Source: Saccharopolyspora endophytica
Lineage (GTDB): Bacteria > Actinomycetota > Actinomycetes > Mycobacteriales > Pseudonocardiaceae
Length of the DNA: 64,000 nt
Assembly: GCF_018070075.1 (NCBI RefSeq)
Contig: NZ_JAGPXE010000017.1
Span: 1-64,000, forward strand
Direction: 5' to 3'
The position numbers and the translations under genes are program-made. Under the pieces are notes generated by a model. The model was given only the letters and a program-made list of their open reading frames with translations. It made no database searches and had not been told where the DNA came from. Within the stretch, counting starts at the first letter, position 1; every line of letters begins with the position of its first letter. Positions 44,944-52,322 of this stretch are shown piece after piece.

Positions 44944-46218
44944 TCAGACACCAGCCGGTTCCGGCAGCGGGGAGGGCTGAGGCGCGGCGCTGGCCTGCTC
45001 ACGGCGTGCGTAGCGCACCAGCAGGACGACGAGAACCAGCCCCAGCGCCGTGTAGGGGTTCCCGAAAAGGTGCGCCACCACGTCCCACGGCGGACCGGCG
45101 GGCATCCAGTTGAACGCCGCCGCCAGCAGCGTGACCAGCGTCCACGCGGCCACCCCCAACCAGGCGAAGCTGCGCCGCCGGACGGCGAAGGCGAGCAGCA
45201 CCAGAAGGCCGGGAGCGGACCACACCCAATGATCCGACCACGACGTGGGTGAGATCAACAGCGCCAGAAGGGCGTTGGCCGACACCGCGAGCACCGGTTC
45301 CACCCGGCGGATGGCGAACGCGACCGCGATCGTGGCGGCGACCGCCAGCACCAACCACAGCCCGTTCTGGGCGACGACCGGAAGTTCCATGCGCACCAGC
45401 GCGCCCATGATGGACTGGTTGGTGTGGAAGGCCGACCCGCTTACGCCGTGCGCGGGCCCCTTGCCGAACCAGTACTCCACGGCCGCGGAGTAGTTCAGCG
45501 CGAAACCCGACAGCGTGGCCAGCGCCGCGGTGAGCACGGCGACGGCGGCGGCGCGGTAGTCCTTGCGGAAGACCAGGAACAGCAGGAACGCGGCCGGGGT
45601 CAGCTTGATGGCCGCGGCCAGACCGATGAGCAGCCCCCGCGGCCAGCGCGGTGATTCGGCCAGGCAGTCGGCCATGACCAGGCCCATCAGCAGGATGTTG
45701 ACCTGCCCGAGCCCGAAGGACGAGTAGACCGGCTCCAGGAACAGCGTCCAGGGCAGCAGCACCATGGCCACGGCCAGCGCCCCGCGCTTGCCCACGGCGG
45801 GCCACAGGTGCCGCGTCACCAGGTACAGCGTGCCGCCGATGGCGGCCAGGTCCAGCAGGTAGAGCGCGATGAGACCGGCGCTGAAGGGCAGCAACGCCAG
45901 CGGTGCCAGCGGGGCGAGCGCGAACGGCGGGTACACCCACGGCAGGACGCGGCCGATGCTCACCGTCGGCGCGGTGTTCATGATGTCGCCGCCGGCCAGC
46001 CAGGTGTGCACCGCCCAGCGGTAGACCTGGTAGTCGATGGCCGACTCCTCGCCGATCCCGGCGCGAGGGGTGAGCAGCAGCAGGCCGAGCGAGGCCAGCA
46101 CGAGCGGAACGGATATCAGCGTGATCGCGCGCGAGTTCGCCACCACGAAGGCGCGCAGGCGGCCAGGCAGACCGCCGAGGTCCAGATCAGGAACGGTGCC
46201 GATCCGTACCGTGGCCAC
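44944..46218 (-). CDS. GT87-family polyprenyl-phosphate-dependent mannosyltransferase-like membrane protein
   Basis: GTG 46218 has AGAGGA 7 nt upstream; 424 residues. The protein is dominated by about ten hydrophobic helices, with an early extracytoplasmic acidic segment IDYQVYRWAVHTWLAGGDIM that carries the likely catalytic Asp of GT-C enzymes. WVYPPFALAPLAPLALLP and GLGQVNILLMGLVMADCLA are typical of the DUF2029/GT87 family (PimE and relatives), which add mannose or arabinose from a lipid carrier to cell-envelope glycolipids. It stands alone. Its acceptor is not predictable. Confidence 0.84.
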   Translation of the reverse strand: MATVRIGTVPDLDLGGLPGRLRAFVVANSRAITLISVPLVLASLGLLLLTPRAGIGEESAIDYQVYRWAVHTWLAGGDIMNTAPTVSIGRVLPWVYPPFALAPLAPLALLPFSAGLIALYLLDLAAIGGTLYLVTRHLWPAVGKRGALAVAMVLLPWTLFLEPVYSSFGLGQVNILLMGLVMADCLAESPRWPRGLLIGLAAAIKLTPAAFLLFLVFRKDYRAAAVAVLTAALATLSGFALNYSAAVEYWFGKGPAHGVSGSAFHTNQSIMGALVRMELPVVAQNGLWLVLAVAATIAVAFAIRRVEPVLAVSANALLALLISPTSWSDHWVWSAPGLLVLLAFAVRRRSFAWLGVAAWTLVTLLAAAFNWMPAGPPWDVVAHLFGNPYTALGLVLVVLLVRYARREQASAAPQPSPLPEPAGV

Positions 46219-46373
46219 CCTGTGTCCTCTCGTCCGAGCGGCACCGGCCGTGGTGCGTGATCGTCCGATCACAGCGAGTTCGCCGAGCCGCGGGAATTCC
46301 CCGGTGAAGCCGGAAAACCTTAACCCACCTCGCGCGCGCTCCGGCATGCGCCTCGCCGGTCACGATCGGATCT

Positions 46374-46865
46374 TCAGCCGACCACATCCACCGGTTCGAG
46401 GACCTTCGCCAGCAGTTCACCCAGCTGCGCCCGCTCGGCCTCGCTGAGCGGTTCCAGCAGCGCTCGCTCGCGCTCCAGCTGAGCCGGGAAGACTCGATCC
46501 ATGATCTCCCGGCCGCGATCGGTGAGCCGCACGTCGACCTCACGCCGGTCGCGGGCGGAGGTGCTGCGGGTGATCAGGCCTTCCTCCTCGAGCCGTGCGA
46601 GCCGCTTGGTCGTGGCGGCGCCGGAGGACAGCATCTCCTTGGTGAGCCGGCTGGGGCGCAGGTCACCGCCCGCCCGGCGCAGGGCGCTGAGCACCTCGAG
46701 CTCCATCCGGGACAGCCGCAGGTCGTCGAGGACCTCGTCGTGCCGCTGGTTGGTCAGCGCCGCGAGCCTGCGCACCCGCCCGATGACCTCGATCGGGGAC
46801 AGGTCCAGGTCCGGGTACCGCTCGCGCCATTGATCGCGGATCCGCCCGACGACGTCCAACGTCAC
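46374..46865 (-). CDS. MarR-family regulator, divergent from a FUSC transporter
   Basis: The longest form starts at GTG 46865 (163 residues). The AAGGAG site is only 1 nt from that GTG but 7 nt from an in-frame TTG at 46859, which may be the true start. The winged helix covers about 50-110: SRMELEVLSALRRAGGDLRPSRLTKEMLSSGAATTKRLARLEEEGLITR and the wing DRREVDVRLTDRG. It is divergent from the FUSC gene with a 38-nt gap containing a dyad over the transporter's -10 box, so it is very likely its repressor. Confidence 0.9.
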   Translation of the reverse strand: MTLDVVGRIRDQWRERYPDLDLSPIEVIGRVRRLAALTNQRHDEVLDDLRLSRMELEVLSALRRAGGDLRPSRLTKEMLSSGAATTKRLARLEEEGLITRSTSARDRREVDVRLTDRGREIMDRVFPAQLERERALLEPLSEAERAQLGELLAKVLEPVDVVG

Positions 46866-46876
46866 ACTCCTTCACG

Positions 46877-46902
46877 AGTAAAACACCTTGTAATATTTTA
46901 CT
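46877..46902. promoter_or_regulatory. MarR operator overlapping the FUSC promoter
   Basis: AGTAAAA-N12-TTTTACT, a 26-bp dyad, fills the gap between the two divergent genes. It covers TAATAT (46891-46896), an excellent -10 box placed 7 nt before the FUSC GTG. Binding here would block RNA polymerase directly. Confidence 0.65.
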
Positions 46903-46903
46903 A

Positions 46904-48445
46904 GTGAACGGTTCTTTGCTCCAGACCTTGCGCACCCGAGACGCCCTGCGCATCTCCTCGATCTTCGGCGGCGTGCTGGTACCCGCGCTGCGAGTCGGCG
47001 TCTCCTACGCCGTGCCGATCATCGCGCTGCTGGCGGCAGGGCGGCTGGACCTCGCACCGTTCGCCGCACTCGGCGCCTTCACCTCGCTGTACTGCCGCGT
47101 CGACCCCTACTCCCGCCGGGCCTGGTTGCTGCCGGTCGTGGCCGCGGGCCTGACCGCCAGCGTGGCCGCTGGAGCGGTGACCTCGGCGTTCGACGCCGGC
47201 GGCGTGGTCAAGGTGCTGGTCCTGACCCTGGTGGCGACGCTGGCCAAGGTGCTGGCCGACGTGGTGCGGCTGGGTCCGCCCGCAGGGCTGATGTTCGTCT
47301 TCGCCGCAGGTGCCGCCGCGTACTCGCCTCAGACCTGGAGCGGATTCGCCGAGGTCGTCGCGATCACCGCGGCCTCGGCGGCGCTGTCCTACGCGCTCAG
47401 CATGGTGGGCGGTGCGCTGCACCCGACGGGTCCGCACCGGTTGGCGACAGCGCGGGCGCTGCTGGCGGTCGCCGACCACCTGGAGGCGCCGAACGCGGCC
47501 GCCCGGCGCCGAGCCCACATTTCCCTGCACCACGCGCTCACCGCGCTGCCCGCCGGTGAGCGCAGGACGACTGCGCTGCTGCGCGGACATCTCGCGCACG
47601 CGCTGCACCTGCTGCACCACCCTGCGGACGCGGCCGCGGACCTGCGCACCGCCGCCAAGCGGATGCGTCGCGGTCGCGTTCCGGAGCCGGACCAGGACCG
47701 GCCGCTGCCCCGGCCGGTGGTCGCCGAACGCGCCGGACTCGCCGAGTTCCGCACCAACGCGCTGCGGATGGCGGTGGCCTCGCTGGTGACCGGGCTGCTG
47801 GCGTCGACGTTCCAGCTCGACCACGCCTACTGGGCGGTGGTCTCGGTCAGCTCGGTCCTCCAGTCGCACAACACCGCGACGACCTGGCAGCGCGCGGTGC
47901 AGCGCACCGCGGGCACCCTCGCCGGGTCGCTGCTGGCGCTGGGCATCTTCGCGGTCGACCCCACGCCGGTGACGATCCTGGTGGTGATCGTGGTCTGCCA
48001 GATCGCCGCGGAGCTGGTGGTCATGGCCAACTACGGGCTCGGCCTGACCTTCGCCACCCCGCTGGCGCTGTGCCTGGCAGCGCTGAGCCAGCCGACCGAC
48101 CGCCTGCAGCTCGTCGCCGAGCGGGTGGGCATGACGGTGTTCGGCGCGCTGCTGGGCGTCGGGGTCTGCCTGGTGCTGACCAACAGCCGGGCGCGAACGC
48201 GGTTGCGCGAGGCGCTGGAGGGCTGCCGCCGGGCCGCCCGGGACCTGCAGCGCTCCCCCGCCGATCCGCAGGCGCGCGAGCACCTGCTGCGCGCGCTCTT
48301 CGCGCTGCGCGACGCGCACCAGGTCGCGGCGGGCGAGCCGCTGCACCCGCACCACGGTGACCAGGAGGTCCTCGACACCGAGCACGAGGCGTACCGGCTG
48401 CTGGCCGCCACTACGGCGCCGGCCGGGCGAACCCCGTCCGGCTGA
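46904..48445 (+). CDS. FUSC-family membrane transporter (aromatic acid/fusaric-acid-resistance-like)
   Basis: GTG 46904; 513 residues. There is no Shine-Dalgarno and the -10 box lies 7 nt upstream, so translation is probably leaderless. Two membrane halves, each with about five to six helices (about 25-175 and 285-420), flank a soluble region (about 190-270); the second half carries the FUSC_2 type sequence LVTGLLASTFQLDHAYWAVVSVSSVLQ. Proteins of this family export aromatic or weak-acid compounds. The partner MarR regulator suggests induction by the exported compound. Confidence 0.86.
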   Translation: MNGSLLQTLRTRDALRISSIFGGVLVPALRVGVSYAVPIIALLAAGRLDLAPFAALGAFTSLYCRVDPYSRRAWLLPVVAAGLTASVAAGAVTSAFDAGGVVKVLVLTLVATLAKVLADVVRLGPPAGLMFVFAAGAAAYSPQTWSGFAEVVAITAASAALSYALSMVGGALHPTGPHRLATARALLAVADHLEAPNAAARRRAHISLHHALTALPAGERRTTALLRGHLAHALHLLHHPADAAADLRTAAKRMRRGRVPEPDQDRPLPRPVVAERAGLAEFRTNALRMAVASLVTGLLASTFQLDHAYWAVVSVSSVLQSHNTATTWQRAVQRTAGTLAGSLLALGIFAVDPTPVTILVVIVVCQIAAELVVMANYGLGLTFATPLALCLAALSQPTDRLQLVAERVGMTVFGALLGVGVCLVLTNSRARTRLREALEGCRRAARDLQRSPADPQAREHLLRALFALRDAHQVAAGEPLHPHHGDQEVLDTEHEAYRLLAATTAPAGRTPSG

Positions 48446-48468
48446 CCCCTCTCACCTCGTCCGGTCGA

Positions 48469-49164
48469 TCACTCGACTCCGAGGCGGGCGAGCAGCTCCG
48501 CGCGCATCGCGACGAACCCCGGGTCGCCGACCTCGCGCGGGCGCGGCAGGTTCAGGACCTGGTCGTAGCCGATGCGGCCCTCGTGCATGACCAGCACGCG
48601 GTCGGCGAGCAGCAGCGCCTCCTCGACGTCGTGGGTGACCAGCAGGATCGCGCAGCCGTGCCGCTGCCACAGCTCCCCGACGAGTTGCTGCGCCTTGAGC
48701 CGGGTCAAGGCGTCCAGAGCCGAGAAGGGTTCGTCGAGCAGCAGCAGGTCCGGTTCGCGGACCAAGGCCCGTGCCAGGGACGTCCGCTGCGCCTCGCCGC
48801 CGGAGAGGGCCTTCGGCCACACGTCCACCCGGTGGCCGAGGCCGACTTCTTCCAGCGCCGCGACGGCTCGCTGCTTGTCCGGTCGGCCGGGCAGGCCGAG
48901 GACGACGTTGTGCCACACGCGCTTCCAGGGCATCAGCCGAGGCGACTGGAACGCGACGGCACGGCGTTCGGCGACCTCGACGGCCCCGGTGACCTCCTGG
49001 TCGAGGTCGGCGAGGATGCGCAGCAGCGTCGACTTGCCGCAGCCGCTGGGCCCCAGCAGCGCGACGAACTGGCCGGGCTCGATGTCCAGGTCCAGCTCGC
49101 GCAGGACGGTGCGCTCTCCGAAGCTGCGCGAAAGACCCCGCACCGCAGCCGGTTTCGTGGTCAC
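48469..49164 (-). CDS. ABC transporter ATPase, sulfonate/nitrate/taurine type
   Basis: GTG 49164 overlaps the permease stop by 4 nt (GTGA) and gives 231 residues; an ATG at 49188 is also in frame. Walker A is GPSGCGKST, the Q-loop is AFQSPRLMPW, the signature is LSGGEAQRTSLARALV (signature core LSGGE rather than LSGGQ), Walker B is LLLLDEPFSALDALT and the H-loop is LLVTHDVEEAL. It drives import through the preceding permease. The group includes SsuB, TauB and NrtD. No substrate-binding protein gene is adjacent, so this may depend on one encoded elsewhere. Confidence 0.9.
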   Translation of the reverse strand: MTTKPAAVRGLSRSFGERTVLRELDLDIEPGQFVALLGPSGCGKSTLLRILADLDQEVTGAVEVAERRAVAFQSPRLMPWKRVWHNVVLGLPGRPDKQRAVAALEEVGLGHRVDVWPKALSGGEAQRTSLARALVREPDLLLLDEPFSALDALTRLKAQQLVGELWQRHGCAILLVTHDVEEALLLADRVLVMHEGRIGYDQVLNLPRPREVGDPGFVAMRAELLARLGVE

Positions 49165-50006
49165 TTCCCGCTGAACGCCGGCCGCCATGCCAGCACCACC
49201 CTTTCCAGTCCGCGAACGATGAAGTCGGCGACGAGGCCGAGCAGGGCGTAGAGCACGAGGCAGACCACGATCACGTCGGTCTGGAAGAACTCGCGCGCGG
49301 TGTTCATCTCGTAGCCGATCCCGGCGGAGGCGTTGATGGTCTCGCCGAAGACCAGCGCCAGCCAGGCGGATCCGAGCGCGTAGCGCAGACCGACCAGGGC
49401 GTTGGGCATCGCTGCGGGCAGGATCACGTGGCGGACCTGCGCGAGCTGCCCCAGTCCGAGCGTCTTGGCGGCCTCGACCAGTCCGGCGTCGACGTTGCGG
49501 ATGCCGCCGTAGATGTTCATGTACAGCGGGAAGGTGACCGCCAACGCGATCAGCACGACCTTGGGCTCTTCGCCGATGCCGAACCAGATGATCAGCAGCG
49601 GGATCAGCCCGATGACCGGGACGGTGCGCAGCATCTGCATCGGCGCGTCGATGAGGTCCTCGCCGCGCCGGAAGAGCCCGGACAGCGTGGCCAGCAGCGT
49701 CGCCGCCACCACGCCGATGACCAGGCCCGCGCCGACGCGCTGCAGCGACACGGCGATGGCCTCCTGCAGCCGCCCTTCGGCGAACAGATCCGCGCCGGTC
49801 GCCAGGACCGTCGCCGGGGAGGCGAGCGTGTCGTCGCTGAGCACTCCGGTGGCGCTGAGCGCCTGCCACAGCGCCACCAGCGCGACCGGGCTGATGAGCT
49901 TGAAAGTCCAACGGGGGATGCGGGATTCGCGTCGGGCGGTGCGGGTGCGCACCTGGGTGACGGGTATCTGCTCACCCGTGCGCACGGGTGTCAGGTGTGT
50001 GGTCAT
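49161..50006 (-). CDS. ABC transporter permease, sulfonate/nitrate/taurine type
   Basis: ATG 50006 has GGAG 5 nt upstream; 281 residues with about six membrane helices. The EAA loop region reads LVEAAKTLGLGQLAQVRHVILPAAMPNALVGLRYALGSAWLAL, typical of SsuC/TauC permeases. It is co-translated with the downstream ATPase. The 25-codon leader peptide 90 nt upstream resembles those found ahead of actinobacterial sulfur-uptake genes, which favours a sulfur compound (an alkanesulfonate or taurine) as substrate over nitrate. Confidence 0.9.
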   Translation of the reverse strand: MTTHLTPVRTGEQIPVTQVRTRTARRESRIPRWTFKLISPVALVALWQALSATGVLSDDTLASPATVLATGADLFAEGRLQEAIAVSLQRVGAGLVIGVVAATLLATLSGLFRRGEDLIDAPMQMLRTVPVIGLIPLLIIWFGIGEEPKVVLIALAVTFPLYMNIYGGIRNVDAGLVEAAKTLGLGQLAQVRHVILPAAMPNALVGLRYALGSAWLALVFGETINASAGIGYEMNTAREFFQTDVIVVCLVLYALLGLVADFIVRGLERVVLAWRPAFSGK

Positions 50007-50042
50007 GAGGGCTCCACGGGCGTGGGCGGACATGCGGAAGCG

Positions 50043-50070
50043 ACCACCGGAGAGGGCTCAGCACGGTGGT
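50043..50070 (-). promoter_or_regulatory. Hairpin between the leader peptide and the permease gene
   Basis: ACCACCG and CGGTGGT form a 7-bp stem around 14 nt in the 90-nt gap between leader-peptide stop and permease start. It is placed where an attenuation or ribosome-access switch would act. Alternative pairings with the GGAG site are likely and were not worked out. Confidence 0.4.
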
Positions 50071-50095
50071 GCGGGAGAAGAGGAGGAGAGCAGCG

Positions 50096-50173
50096 TCAGG
50101 CGCGACACAGCGCCGAGGAGACGCGGGAGAAGTCCACGTAGCCCCGGATCGTCAGTGGCACCGACGGGATCAT
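50096..50173 (-). CDS. Leaderless cysteine-containing leader peptide of the sulfur-type ABC transporter (25 aa)
   Basis: A 25-codon frame from ATG 50173 to TGA 50096 ends in the pattern R-x-x-V-D-F-S-R-V-S-S-A-L-C-R-A. It matches the short actinobacterial leader peptides (consensus about LTxRxHVDLxRVxSAxC) that precede sulfonate, sulfate and cysteine genes and sense cysteinyl-tRNA supply by attenuation. The promoter is clear: minus-strand TTTACA, 17-nt spacer, TAGCGT, then 7 nt to the ATG, so the transcript should begin at the start codon. Only one Cys is present, near the C-terminus. It precedes the permease by 89 nt. The length and absence of a ribosome-binding site are normal for this class. 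Confidence 0.72.
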   Translation of the reverse strand: MIPSVPLTIRGYVDFSRVSSALCRA

Positions 50174-50180
50174 GGCGATG

Positions 50181-50209
50181 ACGCTAGACCGCACTTCGTC
50201 GGCTGTAAA
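50181..50209 (-). promoter_or_regulatory. Promoter of the leader peptide and ABC transporter genes
   Basis: TTTACA (50204-50209 on the minus strand), 17-nt spacer, TAGCGT (50181-50186), then 7 nt to the leader-peptide ATG. Confidence 0.7.
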
Positions 50210-50278
50210 CGGGGCCCCACGTGCTGAGACGTCGCACCGTCCGCCCAGGTCAGATGCCAGATGAGCTAGGTTGTCGGG

Positions 50279-50914
50279 GTGATCGAGGAGCTCCTGCCCG
50301 ACGTGGTGGCCACCGCCGAGACCTTCGACGACCCACCCGAGGCGACGCTGTTCGACGCCGAGGCGGCCGAGATCGTCAAGGCGATCGCCAAGCGCCGCCG
50401 CGAGTTCACCAGCGGCCGCTGGTGCGCGCACCGGGCGATGCGCGCGCTGGGCGTTGCGCCGGTGCCGCTGCTGCGCGGCGAGCGCGGAGCACCGCAGTGG
50501 CCCGCGGAGGTGGTCGGCAGCATCACGCACTGCGCCGGTTATCGGGGCGCGGCCGTGGCCCGGCGGCGACAACTGCGGTCGGTGGGGATCGATGCCGAGC
50601 AGCACGAGCCGCTGCCCGACGGCGTGCTCGACGTCGTCTCGCTACCCGAGGAGCGCGAGCACATCGCGGAGCTCAGCGCCCGCGACCCCGACATCTGCTG
50701 GGACCGGATCCTGTTCAGCTGCAAGGAATCGGTCTACAAGACCTGGTACCCGGTGACCGGCGAGTGGCTCGGTTTCGAGGACGCGGAGCTGGAGTTCGGC
50801 GCGGGCAGCTTCACGGCCCGGTTGCGCAAGACCGCCGGCGGGCTGACGGGTTTCAGCGGTCGCTGGCTGGTCCGCGACGGGCTCGTCCTCTCCGCCATCG
50901 CGCTGGAGGGCTGA
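50279..50914 (+). CDS. 4'-phosphopantetheinyl transferase (EntD/Sfp type)
   Basis: GTG 50279 lies 6 nt after a TAGGTT box, so it is probably leaderless; 211 residues. Motifs: FTSGRWCAHRAMRALG, the CoA-binding GSITHCAGYRGAA, the Mg-binding VGIDAEQHEPLPDGVLD (Asp and Glu), and WDRILFSCKESVYKTWYP with the catalytic WxxKEA-like segment. It transfers the phosphopantetheine arm from CoA to carrier proteins of nonribosomal peptide or polyketide synthases, or of siderophore assembly. No such synthase is in the window, so it probably serves clusters elsewhere. Confidence 0.9.
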   Translation: MIEELLPDVVATAETFDDPPEATLFDAEAAEIVKAIAKRRREFTSGRWCAHRAMRALGVAPVPLLRGERGAPQWPAEVVGSITHCAGYRGAAVARRRQLRSVGIDAEQHEPLPDGVLDVVSLPEEREHIAELSARDPDICWDRILFSCKESVYKTWYPVTGEWLGFEDAELEFGAGSFTARLRKTAGGLTGFSGRWLVRDGLVLSAIALEG

Positions 50915-50922
50915 CCGAAACG

Positions 50923-50963
50923 CGTCTTCCCGCCTCCCGAACGGCGCGGGAAGCGGGAAGACG
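50923..50963. terminator. Terminator between the phosphopantetheinyl transferase and wrbA genes
   Basis: An 11-bp perfect stem (CGTCTTCCCGC with GCGGGAAGACG) and a 19-nt loop that can itself form a small CCCG/CGGG pairing, located between convergent genes. Confidence 0.7.
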
Positions 50964-50989
50964 TCGTCATCAGAGCGGATTCGGTGCGA

Positions 50990-51601
50990 TCACGCACCGT
51001 TCTTCAGGGCGCGCGCGACCTTGACCACGCGGTGGGCCTGAACGGACGCGGCGGCGCGGGTGACGTCACCGACCTTGTTCTCGCCCTGAGCGTCGACGTG
51101 GCTGGTGCCGTAGGGGTTTCCGTCGACGAACTTGCTGCCGTCGGTGTAGCCCGGCGCGACCACGATGCCACCGAAGTGGTGGATGGTGTTGTACAGCGCC
51201 AGCAGCGTGGACTCCTGCCCGCCGTGAGCGGTCGAGCTGGAGGTGAAGCCGCTGTAGACCTTGTCGGCGAGCCTGCCCTGCGCCCACTCGCCGCCGAGGG
51301 TGTCGATGTACTGCTTGAGCTGGGCGGCGATGTTGCCGAAGCGGGTCGGCGAACCGAAGATCACCGCGTCGGCCCACACGACGTCGTCCGGGGTGGCCTC
51401 CGGCACCGAGCGGGTGGCTTCGACGTTGGCGCGCCAGGCCGGGTTGCTGTCGATGGCCGAGTCGGGTGCCAGTTCCGGCACTCGGCGCAGCCGCACCTCG
51501 GCGCCCGCCGCCTCGGCTTCGGCGACCAGGGTGTTGGCGATCTCAGCGCCGATCCCGGTGGACGAGTAGTAGATGACGCTGACCTTGACGGCGTTGCTCA
51601 C
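50990..51601 (-). CDS. wrbA: NAD(P)H:quinone oxidoreductase, flavodoxin-like (WrbA)
   Basis: GTG 51601 has AGGAG 9 nt upstream; 203 residues. The FMN-binding flavodoxin fold shows VSVIYYSSTGIGAEIANTL near 10, ADAVIFGSPTRFGNIAAQLKQYIDTLGG, KVYSGFTSSSTAHGGQESTLL and the GTSHVDAQGENK loop characteristic of WrbA. It reduces quinones by two electrons and protects against redox-cycling compounds. The divergent MarR gene, with an 8-bp-arm operator in between, is likely its regulator. Confidence 0.93.
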   Translation of the reverse strand: MSNAVKVSVIYYSSTGIGAEIANTLVAEAEAAGAEVRLRRVPELAPDSAIDSNPAWRANVEATRSVPEATPDDVVWADAVIFGSPTRFGNIAAQLKQYIDTLGGEWAQGRLADKVYSGFTSSSTAHGGQESTLLALYNTIHHFGGIVVAPGYTDGSKFVDGNPYGTSHVDAQGENKVGDVTRAAASVQAHRVVKVARALKNGA

Positions 51602-51658
51602 GGTCCAAAACTCCTGTTCACGCGGCAGATCGCCCGAATCGGTCGATCTCTTGCAGGC

Positions 51659-51682
51659 AAGACAATACCGAGGAATTGTCTT
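51659..51682. promoter_or_regulatory. MarR operator between wrbA and marR
   Basis: AAGACAAT-N8-ATTGTCTT, a perfect 24-bp dyad, sits between the divergent genes, 58 nt from wrbA and 76 nt from marR. A second dyad, CTTGC-AG-GCAAG, partly overlaps its left arm. Size and symmetry fit a MarR/DUF24-type redox or quinone-responsive repressor. Confidence 0.65.
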
Positions 51683-51757
51683 CCTCGCAAGCGACTTTCC
51701 GGAAAATGTCTTCATGTAGCATCGGGCTCCACGAACATGCAGTGAAGGAGCGTTGCG

Positions 51758-52234
51758 TTGAACGAGGCGATCGGTCCGGACAGCGCCGTCGACGACGACG
51801 AGATCGTCACCTGGTGGGGCCTGGTCATCGAGGGCTACCACGTCACGGCCGCCAAGCTGGCCACCGCGATCATGGACGGGTACGGCCTGCCGATGGCCTC
51901 CCTCGACATCCTCCTCCGGCTCGTGCGCTCCCCCGACAACAGGATGCCGATGACCAAGCTCGCGCGTGAGGCGGCTCTGAGCAGCGGCGGGTTCACGAAG
52001 GTCGCCGACCGGCTGGCCAAGGCCGACCTGATCTGCCGGGTGCCCAGCGAGACCGACCGCCGGGTCACCTACGCCGAGCTCACCGACCACGGCCTCGACG
52101 TGGCCAACCGCGCCCGCGAGACCGCGGCCCAGGTCCTGCGCGAGCACGTCCTCACTCCCCTGGGCCAGGACGACTCGCGAGCCTTGGCCCAGGCCATGCG
52201 CACGCTGCGCGAGGCCAACACGCCCGAGGACTGA
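51758..52234 (+). CDS. MarR-family regulator divergent from wrbA
   Basis: TTG 51758 has GAAGGAG 7 nt upstream; 158 residues. The winged helix includes MPMTKLAREAALSSGGFTKVADRLAKADLICR and the wing SETDRRVTYAELTDHG, about 60-110. The quinone-reductase gene it faces suggests a role in electrophile or quinone stress. It has a single Cys (in the recognition segment ICR), so a disulfide switch between two subunits is conceivable but not shown. Confidence 0.89.
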   Translation: MNEAIGPDSAVDDDEIVTWWGLVIEGYHVTAAKLATAIMDGYGLPMASLDILLRLVRSPDNRMPMTKLAREAALSSGGFTKVADRLAKADLICRVPSETDRRVTYAELTDHGLDVANRARETAAQVLREHVLTPLGQDDSRALAQAMRTLREANTPED

Positions 52235-52304
52235 GCCCGGTTCACATCCCGAGCGGTGTCGGCACGCATCAGGAGCGGGCGCGCGGAACCCGCTGCGCCG
52301 AGCG

Positions 52305-52322
52305 ACCTCTGAACAGCTGCTA
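52305..52322. repeat. Probable dispersed intergenic repeat edge, copy 2
   Basis: CTGAACAGCTGCTAG matches 14 of 15 positions of the element edge at 28360-28375. As there, the minus-strand gene's TAG stop lies at its border. The rest of this 85-nt gap does not align obviously with the first copy. Confidence 0.35.

Noticed and set aside
48469-49911. Long extension of the ABC ATPase through the permease gene
   Set aside because: The permease occupies the other frame with clear membrane helices and an EAA loop; the ATPase homology begins at the GTGA overlap.
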